64,000 nt of DNA from positions 558,001 through 622,000 of the forward strand of contig JBAYRL010000001.1 of assembly GCA_041676705.1 (NCBI GenBank). The letters are read 5' to 3'. A program made the translations under genes and the position numbers. The notes beneath the pieces were generated by a model. It had not been told where the DNA came from and did not search any database. It worked only from the letters and a program-made list of their open reading frames with translations. Every line of letters begins with the position of its first letter. The stretch's first letter is position 1. Origin of the DNA: Acidimicrobiia bacterium. GTDB taxonomy: Bacteria > Actinomycetota > Acidimicrobiia > Acidimicrobiales > SKKL01. Positions 26,894 to 35,704 of this stretch are shown here, piece by piece.

Positions 26894-27466
26894 TCAATGG
26901 ACCACTGGTGGTGACTCATTAAATGAGTGCAATACAGGCCCAGCGGCCGTAATTGTTATCCGGGTCACCGAAGGTTGACCTACGCGTGCCTTAAAGGCCA
27001 CATCGTCAACACCACCTAAGCTCCAAGAGAGTATCGATTTTATGGGAGACACGTGGGTGACGATCACAATGTTGTGCTCCAGCGCTTCTAAGGCAAGCTC
27101 CGTCGCTCCTGCAGCAACTCTCTCGTTTAAGCCGTCGTATGATTCCCCGCCCTCAGGGGCGTAGCTTGGATCATTTCGCCACTTTTTCCACACCTCAGCG
27201 GGTATGGCACCGACTGGCAGGCCGTCGTAGACACCATAATCCAGCTCGATAAACCGTTCATCAACATGAACTTCGCTACCGAAAGCAGCTGCCGTCTGCC
27301 GAGCACGAAGCAGCGGGCTAGAAACCACCTTGTCTACCGGACCGATCCACTGGGCGACTAGGCGAGCTTGTTCCTCCCCCACCTCGTCGAGTGCCGGATC
27401 AGCGCGTCCTAGCAGAAGCCCAGCGGCATTGGCTGGCGTACGACCATGTCGCACCACAATAAGCAT
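26894..27466 (-). CDS. histidine phosphatase family protein
   Basis: A 190-residue phosphoglycerate-mutase-like protein. The catalytic VVRHGRT at residues 4-10 holds the phosphorylated His; VSSPLLRARQTA supplies the substrate Arg, and IVTHVSPIK the second His. Glu in ELDYGVYDGL fits the acid-base position. The family includes broad phosphatases and cobalamin-pathway CobC; no neighbour fixes the substrate. Confidence 0.88.
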   Translation of the reverse strand: MLIVVRHGRTPANAAGLLLGRADPALDEVGEEQARLVAQWIGPVDKVVSSPLLRARQTAAAFGSEVHVDERFIELDYGVYDGLPVGAIPAEVWKKWRNDPSYAPEGGESYDGLNERVAAGATELALEALEHNIVIVTHVSPIKSILSWSLGGVDDVAFKARVGQPSVTRITITAAGPVLHSFNESPPVVH

Positions 27467-27517
27467 TCAGGCCACCAGCTCTCGGCCGGAGAGAAGGTAT
27501 CGCACCGCTAAAATCAT

Positions 27518-28000
27518 TCAAGGCACCAGCTCTCTGTCGAGTCGACCGTGTCTCTTAAACGCCTCCCAGCGCTCAGGATCATCAAAGCGGAACTGCTTCC
27601 ACGACCACATGATGGCAGCCAATCCAACCATCTCAAGCAGAATGCCTAAGAATCCGCGGCCAAAGGTCGGAAGTTTGCTGCTGGGAAAGTCGAAGCCGAA
27701 GGCGGGCCACCAAAATAGCTTGGTGTTGGTCCAGGTTCCATCGAGGACTTGGTGGACGAATACACCGATCGAAAGTCCTAAGAGTCGACGCCGAAGTAAA
27801 CGGCGCTTTTGTGTGGCCAGCATGATTAACGTTAAGAGTACGACCGCACCCACCAAAGTATGCAGCACTGGAGGGACACCGGGAATTACATCAATAAGTG
27901 GCAATATCGAACCGGCGATGACTAAACGATAATCAAGAGCAGGGCTTTTGAAAACTAATACGACTGCTAGGAACCCAATCCCGATAAACCAAAAGAACAT
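27518..28000 (-). CDS. membrane protein, YdjM-type metal-dependent hydrolase-like
   Basis: A 160-residue protein with about four membrane helices. The motifs LPLIDVIPGVPPVLHTLVGAV and GVFVHQVLDGTW, with Asp and His in or near helices, resemble the YdjM/PF04307 group of membrane-bound metal-dependent hydrolases. The assignment rests on these short motifs. It lies in a minus-strand run with the coiled-coil zinc-ribbon gene upstream by 19 nt. Confidence 0.6.
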   Translation of the reverse strand: MFFWFIGIGFLAVVLVFKSPALDYRLVIAGSILPLIDVIPGVPPVLHTLVGAVVLLTLIMLATQKRRLLRRRLLGLSIGVFVHQVLDGTWTNTKLFWWPAFGFDFPSSKLPTFGRGFLGILLEMVGLAAIMWSWKQFRFDDPERWEAFKRHGRLDRELVP

Positions 28001-28019
28001 CGTCGAGTTTCCGTTTGCG

Positions 28020-28733
28020 CTAGTGAACTAGCAAGCGACCGCACTCGTCACAGTCGGCAAGCTCATCGTGGGGCATCTTGCGAATACGATCTAGTTGCAC
28101 TGCCGATAGTTGGAGATGACAACCACCACAGCTATTTCCGACCAACCGGGCTACGGCAATACCACCCAATTGGCGTCGGCGGCTTTCATATTCTTGCAGT
28201 TGAGACTCGCTGAGCCGAGCTGCCGTTTCGTCGCGAAGGACCATGACGTCTGCAAGCACCACATCTATCTCAGCCTCTTGAATGGACAACTGGTTTTCAG
28301 CCTCGGTTAGAGCGTCTTGGGAAGCGCTGACCTCGTCGGCGGCGGCATTCAATTGTTCATCAAGTGGTTCAATGGCCGCCAGAATGTCTAATAACTCATC
28401 TTCAAATGCGGATTCACGCTTCTTCAGAGAGTCAATCTCTTCTTGGAGGGCCTGAAGTTCCCTGGGGTTCTTTACCGAACCACTGTAAAGGGCGGTCTCA
28501 CTCTGGCTCTTTTTGTCTTGCAGACTAGCTAGCTCATCTTCGATCCGGCGCTGATGCCGCTCGAGCTCGGCACGCCGTTCAGCCAAAGCAGTGTGATTGG
28601 CGAGCAATTTTGCGTGACCGGCACTTAGTTCCTCAACCTTGCCTCGCTCTTCCAGATGTTCTTTCCGATAGCGCAGTTGGTCGGACTTAGTATCGTGTTC
28701 TTGTAGCAGTAGAAGTTGTTCTGTTGTGCTCAC
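28020..28733 (-). CDS. coiled-coil protein with C-terminal C4 zinc ribbon
   Basis: A 237-residue protein. About residues 5-190 are long alpha-helical coiled coil, rich in Glu/Leu/Ala, and the last 45 residues hold CGGC and CDEC, a zinc ribbon of the DUF164/CT398-like type. Members of this group are thought to be nucleic-acid-associated, and often lie near an RNase H-like or Nif3-like gene; no such neighbour is present here. Confidence 0.8.
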   Translation of the reverse strand: MSTTEQLLLLQEHDTKSDQLRYRKEHLEERGKVEELSAGHAKLLANHTALAERRAELERHQRRIEDELASLQDKKSQSETALYSGSVKNPRELQALQEEIDSLKKRESAFEDELLDILAAIEPLDEQLNAAADEVSASQDALTEAENQLSIQEAEIDVVLADVMVLRDETAARLSESQLQEYESRRRQLGGIAVARLVGNSCGGCHLQLSAVQLDRIRKMPHDELADCDECGRLLVH

Positions 28734-28751
28734 GTATCCTGTGTCGTCTTT

Positions 28752-30164
28752 TCATCGGGGTAAATGTGTACGAAGTTTACTTCCTTTGCCGTCGATACGC
28801 TCAAGAGCTTCTTTACGATCTTGTGCGAGGTCGTTGGCCAGACCAGCACCTTCTGATTCTCCGGCGTTCTGACTGGGCGATGCGAGTTGTCCGCTACCGG
28901 TGCCTGTTGGATCGCGATCGATGGCTGCCATAACCGCATCGAAGCCGTCCACAAGATAGGGCCTAGGTTTACGCTTCCCGAACGGCACGGGCCGCTGTTC
29001 TAGCGACTGCTTGGAAGATGCATCAGCAGGTTGCGATGCATTTAGTGGGTGTTCATAAGATGCCTGCGATTGCAATAATTGAGATTGTGGTGGTTGAGAT
29101 GATTGAGATGACGAATCAGTTAACGATCTTGCCTGAGTCGATCCACCTAGCTCAGATTCATCCGACATATTACGATTCACATGAAAATAGCCCAGCTCTT
29201 CAATGTTAGATATGGGCGAGACTGGAGTATCAACCGCGGGCAAATTTCGATCGTCGAAAAACGCGTCGATTGCATCACGTCGCATCTGATGCTTTGCGTT
29301 GCGAGAATGGCGCATTTTCGTAATATTTGCACGCCGTTCAGCCCAGGTGATCACTTCACGGCTGTTCATACGACTTCCTTCAAGCGCCCACAAACGGGCA
29401 AAGATGCCAGCGCCTAAACCAGCCACCGCGAACAACAAAAGCGGTAGTTGAGCAGCACTAACTAATGCGCTTAAACCAGACCAGGGCCATCCAAATGAAT
29501 GTAAAGGTAATAGAGGAAACGATAGCGTGACAATAATTAATACTAGTGAAACCATGCTTACCGTATTACCAGTTACTATATAAAAGTAGCGCCAACGCGC
29601 GCTTATCGCGCTGCGTAACACGGCGGCAGCAATTCCGAAGAGTCCAAACGCGATCAAAACATTTCTAACTAAGGATAGATTGTGAGCCTGAAATTGTATG
29701 GCAATGGGTATCGGATTGGTTTGCAGGTTGACTGAGGAGGGGAAATTGTCGGCCAGCGGATGCCCCAAATCGCGCAATGCAGCTAGAACCGCAGGCGTGG
29801 TGGCCTGCGGGTGTAGTGCCAGTACCGGCTGGTTTCCCTCGACCCAAGCACGATGACCTAACACCAAACTGCGCGAGACATCATTTATGACGCCATTATC
29901 TCGGACCATCCGCTGGGCGACGTTGGCGATGGTGGGTTCATCAAGCTCGCCCGGAGCGAAAAGTTTCGGAATAGCGGCTGTAAATTCTCTCACTAATGGG
30001 TCGTGTAACTCATAATCGAAGAGAAGGTCAGGCGTGGCTGAGTGCACGATGGTGGGTGACAATACCAATGAAATCAGTATCACGACCAAGGTAGAAATGG
30101 CGGCCGTGAGCCAGCCAGCTACAACGATACGATCAGTTTTTTTGGCCTGTGGCATGCGAGTCAT
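28752..30164 (-). CDS. large membrane protein with Ser/Gln-rich tail, unknown function
   Basis: A 470-residue protein. A first membrane segment (about 14-36) is followed by an extracytoplasmic domain of about 130 residues (FDYELHDPLVREFTAAIPKLF; a VLALHPQATTP strand), then about three more segments between 165 and 265. From about 330 the sequence is low-complexity Ser/Gln/Pro (SSSQSSQPPQSQ) and basic. I do not recognise it. Divergent from the DinB-superfamily gene at 30246. Confidence 0.7.
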   Translation of the reverse strand: MTRMPQAKKTDRIVVAGWLTAAISTLVVILISLVLSPTIVHSATPDLLFDYELHDPLVREFTAAIPKLFAPGELDEPTIANVAQRMVRDNGVINDVSRSLVLGHRAWVEGNQPVLALHPQATTPAVLAALRDLGHPLADNFPSSVNLQTNPIPIAIQFQAHNLSLVRNVLIAFGLFGIAAAVLRSAISARWRYFYIVTGNTVSMVSLVLIIVTLSFPLLPLHSFGWPWSGLSALVSAAQLPLLLFAVAGLGAGIFARLWALEGSRMNSREVITWAERRANITKMRHSRNAKHQMRRDAIDAFFDDRNLPAVDTPVSPISNIEELGYFHVNRNMSDESELGGSTQARSLTDSSSQSSQPPQSQLLQSQASYEHPLNASQPADASSKQSLEQRPVPFGKRKPRPYLVDGFDAVMAAIDRDPTGTGSGQLASPSQNAGESEGAGLANDLAQDRKEALERIDGKGSKLRTHLPR

Positions 30165-30233
30165 CCCTTACCCGTGCGCTGTGCCAACGCCACTACCCGG
30201 TGATAGATGCATTTAATACTAGATGCAAAACCG

Positions 30234-30239
30234 TAGGCT
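30234..30239 (+). promoter_or_regulatory. candidate -10 hexamer of a leaderless transcript
   Basis: TAGGCT is exactly 6 nt before the ATG at 30246, with no Shine-Dalgarno in between. A second AT-rich TTTAATACT lies slightly upstream. Confidence 0.45.
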
Positions 30240-30245
30240 GAGTCT

Positions 30246-30749
30246 ATGGACGCGATCGAAGTATTACTAGATCTTGCCGGCCGGCCTATTGCAGCTGTGG
30301 AGGAGCTGGCGGACAAATTGACGCCAGCAATGCTGAATCAACACGTTGGAGGCCATGACAATTCGGTGGCCTGGCTACTTTGGCACACTGGTCGTGAAAT
30401 CGATGTTCAGCTGGCTTCGCTAGGCGATGCTGAGCAGGTTTGGCACGCTTTAGGCTTCAAAGGTCGGTTCAACCTCGGCAGCGCTGGCGATGGAATCGGT
30501 TATGGCCATTCGGCCGAAGAAGCTCGAAGCATCGTGGTCGACGATGAGCATCTACTGGTTGAATATGTGAAAGCCACTGCGGAATCCCTGGCAAACTACA
30601 TATCGTCATTATCTGAAACGCAGTTAGATGATATCGTGGACGAACGTTGGGATCCACCGGTAAAACGCGGCGTTCGCTTGATCAGCATCATCGACGACGC
30701 CATCATTCACCTCGGCCAAGCAGCCTATATTACTGGTACTCGCTCCTAA
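30246..30749 (+). CDS. DinB-superfamily protein (DUF664 / mycothiol-transferase-like)
   Basis: A 167-residue four-helix protein. The pattern SVAWLLWHTGREIDVQLA and the C-terminal DDAIIHLGQAAYITG place His residues where DinB/YfiT-like thiol-dependent enzymes bind a divalent metal. Many actinobacterial members use mycothiol, but the substrate is unknown here. It ends about 155 nt before the tracrRNA. Confidence 0.8.
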   Translation: MDAIEVLLDLAGRPIAAVEELADKLTPAMLNQHVGGHDNSVAWLLWHTGREIDVQLASLGDAEQVWHALGFKGRFNLGSAGDGIGYGHSAEEARSIVVDDEHLLVEYVKATAESLANYISSLSETQLDDIVDERWDPPVKRGVRLISIIDDAIIHLGQAAYITGTRS

Positions 30750-30905
30750 ACCTTGTCCCCCACCGACGGTCATCTGCAAAGCACGCTAATCGCATTCTAA
30801 AGATAGGTAAAACCCATTGTGAGGTTCCAAGGATGACAGTCCTATCAACTGAGGTCCTTGTCTCAATCTTTGCGTCTTTAGAGCTGAAATGTTTGCGGAG
30901 TTATA

Positions 30906-31027
30906 AGAAAGCTCCTAAGGTCTTGGTCAACTGATTCCCAGTAAGGTTCGCCTCGTTAGCGAATCGGAATGCTCCGAGCCCTTGGGCTCCTCAGAAGACC
31001 CGGCCTTGGCTGGGTCTTCTGTCTTTT
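30906..31027 (+). ncRNA. tracrRNA of the type II-C CRISPR system
   Basis: The anti-repeat covers about 30906-30942: AACTGATTCCCAG (30929-30941) is identical to the repeat as written on the plus strand and so pairs with crRNA made from the minus strand; a bulge separates it from a weaker GAAAGCTCC/AAGGT part. Behind it come a nexus hairpin TTCGC-CTCGTTA-GCGAA (30947-30963), a second hairpin GAGCCC-TT-GGGCTC (30976-30989) and a terminator stem. From memory the CAGTAAG and CTCGTT elements match the Corynebacterium diphtheriae tracrRNA. A TATAAG at 30902-30907 could start it near 30914, shortening the anti-repeat. cas9 begins 59 nt after its end. Confidence 0.88.
30993..31027 (+). terminator. intrinsic terminator of the tracrRNA
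   Basis: AGAAGACCC (30993-31001) pairs perfectly with GGGTCTTCT (31012-31020), the stem continues inward through a G-T pair and GC pairs, and GTCTTTTC follows. It separates tracrRNA from cas9. Confidence 0.85.
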
Positions 31028-31050
31028 CTCGTCGCGAATCATATATTTCA

Positions 31051-31079
31051 ATGACTTAACTTCCATAGTATGGCATTAT
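31051..31079 (+). promoter_or_regulatory. candidate leaderless promoter of cas9
   Basis: ATGACT (31051-31056, 4 of 6 to TTGACA), a 17-bp spacer and CATTAT (31074-31079, 4 of 6 to TATAAT), then 6 nt to the ATG at 31086. No ribosome binding site precedes the ATG, which supports a leaderless mRNA. Confidence 0.45.
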
Positions 31080-31085
31080 CGCCTT

Positions 31086-34000
31086 ATGGAGACTGTCACA
31101 AACTCTCGATTCTGGGTGGGTATCGACGTCGGGACCAACTCCGTTGGTTGCGCCGCAATAGAAGTCGACTCAGACGGCATGCCTATCCGAATCCTCAATG
31201 GGAAAGTACAAGTCCACGATTCGGGAGTCGACCCTCAGCATGCTAAAACCGCAACAACCAGGCTGGCAGTTTCTGGTGTTGCACGCCGCACACGCCGGCT
31301 AGTCCGCCGTCGCCGTAAACGGCTGATTAATTTGGACAAACAACTAAAAGCATGGGGCTGGTGGTCCGAACTCACCTCTAACGATCCATATTTTCCCTGG
31401 CGAGTTCGAGCGCGCCTGGTTGACGAGCTAATCGAAGATGCTTCCGAGCGTCAACAACTTTTAGCTGTTGCTTTACGCCATATTGCGCGCCACCGTGGCT
31501 GGCGAAACCCTTGGCTACGAATTGAATCGCTCTTTAACCCATCAGAGCCAAGCAAGTTTCTAACCGGTTTTCGAGAGCGGGTTGAAACGGAAACTGGACG
31601 CTATTTCGACCATGACGTAACTGCCGCTGAATTAGCAGTTGCGGCCCTTAAACACGATTCTTCAATACCATTGCGAGGTGGCAAAACCGCAAACCTCCGG
31701 GCCGAGAAAACATTTAGTTTTATCGGCAGCAAACTTGAACAATCAGACAATGCCAACGAAATACTAAGAATGGCAGAAACTCAGCAGTTAAGCATCGCAC
31801 AGACGGAAGAGATCATTCGATTAGTCTTTGCGGCTGAGTCACCGCGGGGTTCTTATATAGGTCGCATTGGTAAAGACCCGCTACCCGGTCAGGGTTCAAA
31901 ATATCGCGCTGCCAAAGCGAGTGACTCGTTTCAGCGTTACCGAATAGCTTCTCTTATTGCCAACCTGCGGCTCAAAGATGGCAGCAGCGAACGCCCGCTA
32001 AACGTTCGGGAACGAAATGAGCTGTTCGACTACCTAATGAACGTGAAAGCCGGTGCCAATCCACAGTGGTTGGATGTTGCTGAACATATGGGTTGGGAGC
32101 GTTCTCAGCTACGTGGCACCGCCACCATAACCGCTGATGGCGAACGTGCCGCCGCCCGGCCACCAGTTCACAATACCAACGAAAAAATTGGCACCTGCAA
32201 AGTTCGTACCCTTAAGAGCTGGTGGCCAGATGCCAGCCCAGAGGCGCGCGACGCGGTGGTAGCAGTGTTAAGCGATGGGCTCTTCGATGACGACTCAGCA
32301 GCAGGTGCAGAGGCCCGTGAGTTGATCGAATCCCTAACGGATGAAGAACTTGTAGCCCTAGACACGATCAAGTTACCGCCTGGTCGAGCCGCCTATTCCA
32401 GTGATTCTCTTAACCGTTTAACTCGGCGCATTCTCGAAGACGGCGTTGACCTTCATGAGGCCCGGAAACTTGAATTCGGGGTCGACGACAGTTGGGCCCC
32501 TCCGGCCGAGCCTATTGGCGCACCCCTCGGTAATCCAGCAGTAGATCGAGTGCTGAAAATTGTTGCACGTTGGTTGGGTGCGGTTGAGGCTGAATGGGGA
32601 GCACCCGAAAAAGTAGTAATTGAACACGTTCGTTCGGCATTTGGTAGTGAAGCCGCCGCTCGAGAGCATATTCGTGAAACCGAACGTCGCTTTCAACAGA
32701 ATCAACAACAGATGCGCCAGCTAGCAGAGTCGCAAGGAATTAGCGGCGTGGTCCGTCGATCGGATTTATTTCGCTATCAAGCAATTGTCAGACAGAACGG
32801 TGAATGTCTCTATTGCGGTACGGCGATTGATTACACGACAGCTGAGATGGACCACATTGTCCCTCGGGCCGGAATTGGTAGCACCAATAAACGAGAGAAC
32901 TTGGTAGCTGTATGCAGTCGATGCAATAAGTCGAAATCGAATACTCCATTTGCGGCTTGGGCAGCTCGCACTCAGCTTCCTGGAGTGTCTGTACCCGATG
33001 CAATCGAACGCACCAACCATTGGAATAGCGGACCGGGTGAAACTGCTAAACGCCATCGAGATTATGTGCGGGAAGTTCAAGCACGTCTACGCAAGACCAG
33101 CGAAGACGAAGAATTTGATGGCCGTTCCTTAGAATCGGTGGCGTGGATGGCTAACTCGCTACGTCAAAGAATCGAAGCTCATTACCGTGAGCGTTTCCCG
33201 GCTGCTTCCACCAAAGTTTCGGTGTATCAAGGTCGGATTACCGCTGAAGCGAGACGAGCATCTGGAATCGAAAAGCAGATTCCGTTTATTGGTGAGGCAG
33301 GCAAAACCCGACTTGACCGCCGCCATCACTTTGTTGACGCTGCGGTTGTCACGTTGTTAGACGAGTCGATCGCGCGCACGTTGGCGGAACGTGTAAACCT
33401 GCGTGACTCAGAACGTAATCTTCATGCTCCCGAAACCTGGAAAGACTATACCGGCAGCTCAGAACGCCCGCAGGCAAGATTCGAAAACTGGGTAGAACGG
33501 ATGCAAATTCTACTAAACCTAATTTCGAGTGCACTTAATGACGATGAGATACCAGTAATGGAAGATCTTCGTTTGAGATTAGCAAATGGAACAGCTCACA
33601 AGGACACCATTCTGCCGTTGGTTCGGATGCAAGTCGGTGACGCTATGTCTCTAGAGCTCATCGATCGCGCTTCCACTCCGGCTCTTTGGATGGCTTTGAC
33701 TCTAGACCCGGATTTTGATGAGAAGGAAGGTTTACCCGCTAATCCAAATCGCCAGATTCGTGTGCGTGACCAACATTTAGGTCCTTACGATGAGATTGGG
33801 TTCTTTCGTAAACTGACTGCTGCAATCGCAGTTCGGGATGGATATGCAGAAATTGGTTCGACTATCCATCATGCTCGGGTTTATCGGATCGACACCGGCA
33901 AGAAGCCTAAGTATGCAATGCTTCGTGTTTTCACCACTGATTTAATCCGCCATCGAAATGACGACCTGTTTAGTGCTCCCCTATTACCGCAATCGATATC

Positions 34001-34412
34001 TATGCGCACCGCCGATAAGACGCTACGCAAGGCATTAGCGGAGGGGACGGCAACCGAGCTGGGTTGGATTGTGGTTGGAGACGAACTCGAGCTGGATATG
34101 AGTAGTTTCACGACCGGTGATATTGGAGATTTCCTCAAAGAATACCCTGGAACCACCCGTTGGAAGATAGACGGCTTAATGGCGCCTACACGCTTACGAC
34201 TGCGCCCGGTAATTCTAGCGAGCGAGGGATTAGGCGAAGAGCCGACCAAAGCATCTAAAACTATTCTCGATCGGCCTGGATGGCTACCCTATATTAACTC
34301 TCTCTGGAACGTTCAGGAACTAACCGTCATTCGTCGTGACGCGCTGGGCCGCGAACGGTGGTCATCCGCCGCCGGACTGCCAGTCTCATGGCGAGTCGAG
34401 AACAGCGTGTAA
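31086..34412 (+). CDS. cas9: Cas9, type II-C RNA-guided endonuclease
   Basis: A 1108-residue Cas9, in the compact II-C range. RuvC-I is FWVGIDVGTNSVG with Asp14; an Arg-rich bridge helix follows (RRTRRLVRRRRKR, about 73-85); RuvC-II is VVIEHVRS with Glu513; the HNH domain has EMDHIVPRAG with Asp589 and catalytic His590, flanked by CLYC and CSRC as a zinc knuckle; RuvC-III is RRHHFVDAAV with His747 and Asp751. All nuclease residues are intact. The sequence is reminiscent of Acidothermus cellulolyticus Cas9 (from memory). METV at 31086 is chosen since the longer frame runs back through the tracrRNA. cas1 follows after 4 nt. Confidence 0.95.
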   Translation: METVTNSRFWVGIDVGTNSVGCAAIEVDSDGMPIRILNGKVQVHDSGVDPQHAKTATTRLAVSGVARRTRRLVRRRRKRLINLDKQLKAWGWWSELTSNDPYFPWRVRARLVDELIEDASERQQLLAVALRHIARHRGWRNPWLRIESLFNPSEPSKFLTGFRERVETETGRYFDHDVTAAELAVAALKHDSSIPLRGGKTANLRAEKTFSFIGSKLEQSDNANEILRMAETQQLSIAQTEEIIRLVFAAESPRGSYIGRIGKDPLPGQGSKYRAAKASDSFQRYRIASLIANLRLKDGSSERPLNVRERNELFDYLMNVKAGANPQWLDVAEHMGWERSQLRGTATITADGERAAARPPVHNTNEKIGTCKVRTLKSWWPDASPEARDAVVAVLSDGLFDDDSAAGAEARELIESLTDEELVALDTIKLPPGRAAYSSDSLNRLTRRILEDGVDLHEARKLEFGVDDSWAPPAEPIGAPLGNPAVDRVLKIVARWLGAVEAEWGAPEKVVIEHVRSAFGSEAAAREHIRETERRFQQNQQQMRQLAESQGISGVVRRSDLFRYQAIVRQNGECLYCGTAIDYTTAEMDHIVPRAGIGSTNKRENLVAVCSRCNKSKSNTPFAAWAARTQLPGVSVPDAIERTNHWNSGPGETAKRHRDYVREVQARLRKTSEDEEFDGRSLESVAWMANSLRQRIEAHYRERFPAASTKVSVYQGRITAEARRASGIEKQIPFIGEAGKTRLDRRHHFVDAAVVTLLDESIARTLAERVNLRDSERNLHAPETWKDYTGSSERPQARFENWVERMQILLNLISSALNDDEIPVMEDLRLRLANGTAHKDTILPLVRMQVGDAMSLELIDRASTPALWMALTLDPDFDEKEGLPANPNRQIRVRDQHLGPYDEIGFFRKLTAAIAVRDGYAEIGSTIHHARVYRIDTGKKPKYAMLRVFTTDLIRHRNDDLFSAPLLPQSISMRTADKTLRKALAEGTATELGWIVVGDELELDMSSFTTGDIGDFLKEYPGTTRWKIDGLMAPTRLRLRPVILASEGLGEEPTKASKTILDRPGWLPYINSLWNVQELTVIRRDALGRERWSSAAGLPVSWRVENSV

Positions 34413-34416
34413 TGCT

Positions 34417-35340
34417 ATGGCCAGGGGCTGGAGGGTACTCGACATAACCTCACTGGTGGGCAACGTGTCCACCAGAAGAGGCCAGCTTGCCATTACGCCT
34501 GAGGGTGAAGAGTCGAGCTACGTACCGGTTGCTGATTTAGCTCTAGTGTTACTTGGTCAAAAAGTCGCATTATCGGGTGGTGTTGTACATTATTTGGCAC
34601 AGCATGATGTTTCGGCACTGATGTGCGACTGGCGGGGCGTGCCCTATGCCGGTTTCCATTCTTGGTCCGAACATACTCGGGTCGGAGCACGACATCTTGC
34701 CCAGGTGGATTTAACAAAACCTCGACAAAAGAACGCCTGGATGCAGATCGTGAAGGCCAAGGTCTTAGGACAGGCACAAACGTTGGCGTTAGTCGATCGC
34801 CGTGCTGCGCGTCGTCTGTTCCAAATAGCGGCAGACGTACGCTCCGGTGATCCCAACAATTCCGAAGCCATTGCGGCGCGCTGGTATTGGCGACACCTAT
34901 TCGCCAATCAGCGATTCTCCCGTGATCAAGATGGTCGAGACAATCTCAATTCGATGCTGAACTACGGCTACGCCATCCTGCGTGGCTTCGGGATCAGAGC
35001 AGTCGCGGGAGCTGGCCTCTCCCCCACCATCGGAGTGTTTCACCGCAATCGTTCTAATCCATTCAATCTTGTGGAAGACCTGATCGAGCCGTTTCGTCCA
35101 GTCGTTGACGCTGCCGTTCATCATCTCGGGTGTGACGCTTCGCTTGAAGATCGTCGTGTGAAACAGGCGTTGGTCTCAGTAATTGCTAAACCATTTGATC
35201 CAACGGGAATGGGGGTTGGAAGCATGCTGGACGACTTAGCACAGCAATTCGGAAAATATGCTGAAGGCGATATGCCGAGGCTTGATGTTCCGAGCTGGAA
35301 TCCGATACCGGATTGGTGGGAAGCAGATGCCGAAGGATGA
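34417..35340 (+). CDS. cas1: Cas1 spacer-acquisition integrase, type II
   Basis: A 307-residue Cas1. It begins MARGWRVLDITSLVGNVS, has the type II-like N-terminal beta domain (ALSGGVVHYLAQHDVSALMCDWRGVP) and the alpha-helical catalytic part with ARWYWRHLF (metal-binding Glu of SEAIAARW nearby), the His in GVFHRNRSNPFNLVEDLIEPFRP and the following Glu/Asp. It forms the Cas1-Cas2 complex that inserts new spacers. ATG 34417 is 4 nt after the cas9 stop; the frame's earlier ATG lies inside cas9. The end overlaps cas2 by 14 nt. Confidence 0.95.
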   Translation: MARGWRVLDITSLVGNVSTRRGQLAITPEGEESSYVPVADLALVLLGQKVALSGGVVHYLAQHDVSALMCDWRGVPYAGFHSWSEHTRVGARHLAQVDLTKPRQKNAWMQIVKAKVLGQAQTLALVDRRAARRLFQIAADVRSGDPNNSEAIAARWYWRHLFANQRFSRDQDGRDNLNSMLNYGYAILRGFGIRAVAGAGLSPTIGVFHRNRSNPFNLVEDLIEPFRPVVDAAVHHLGCDASLEDRRVKQALVSVIAKPFDPTGMGVGSMLDDLAQQFGKYAEGDMPRLDVPSWNPIPDWWEADAEG

Positions 35341-35653
35341 CGACGAAGTGTGGACCATTGCCATGTTTGATCTGCCGGTTGGCACGAAGACGCAGCGGCG
35401 CAAAGCAACCGAATTTCGCAACTATCTGCTAGACCTTGGATTCTGGCGAGCACAATATTCGGTGTACGCCCACTACCTCCCAACCTCGAATGCCACTGTA
35501 AACTTGGTGCGAGCGATTAAAAGTGCGTTACCGCCCGAGGGGGAAGTACGAATAGTGACCATCACTGATAAACAGTGGTCAAAAGGACTTCGTTTTTCTA
35601 ATCGCGTAGAGACCTATTCCGAAGATGCACCTACCTTATTCACACTTTTTTGA
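35327..35653 (+). CDS. cas2: Cas2
   Basis: A 108-residue protein starting MPKDDDEVWTIAMFDLPVG; the Asp of MFDLPV is the conserved Cas2 position, followed by RKATEFRNYLLDLGFWRAQYSVYAHYL and EVRIVTITDKQW, a ferredoxin-like fold. It is the structural partner of Cas1. No cas4 or csn2 is present, so the locus is subtype II-C. The stop is 51 nt before the first repeat. Confidence 0.93.
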   Translation: MPKDDDEVWTIAMFDLPVGTKTQRRKATEFRNYLLDLGFWRAQYSVYAHYLPTSNATVNLVRAIKSALPPEGEVRIVTITDKQWSKGLRFSNRVETYSEDAPTLFTLF

Positions 35654-35704
35654 TCGTTCGGTTGACCTATTTGACCAGGTCAACCCAGTGATTTTGCCAG
35701 CTCG
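35654..35704. other. cas2-array junction (putative leader) with hairpin
   Basis: The 51-nt gap holds a perfect 8-bp inverted repeat, GGTTGACC (35660-35667) and GGTCAACC (35678-35685), with a 10-nt loop. It adjoins the intact terminal repeat and so is the likely site of spacer insertion. No T-run follows on either strand, so it is not a clear terminator. Confidence 0.45.

Noticed and set aside
27330..27932. 200-codon plus-strand frame
   Set aside because: Antisense to the histidine phosphatase and membrane-protein genes; Ser/Arg/Pro-rich shadow.
30969..31085. N-terminal extension of the cas9 reading frame by 39 codons
   Set aside because: It runs through the tracrRNA hairpins and terminator; METV at 31086 directly precedes the RuvC-I motif and has a plausible promoter.
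35258..35326. Upstream extension of cas2
   Set aside because: Would overlap cas1 by over 80 nt; MPKDDDEV at 35327 fits the Cas2 N-terminus.
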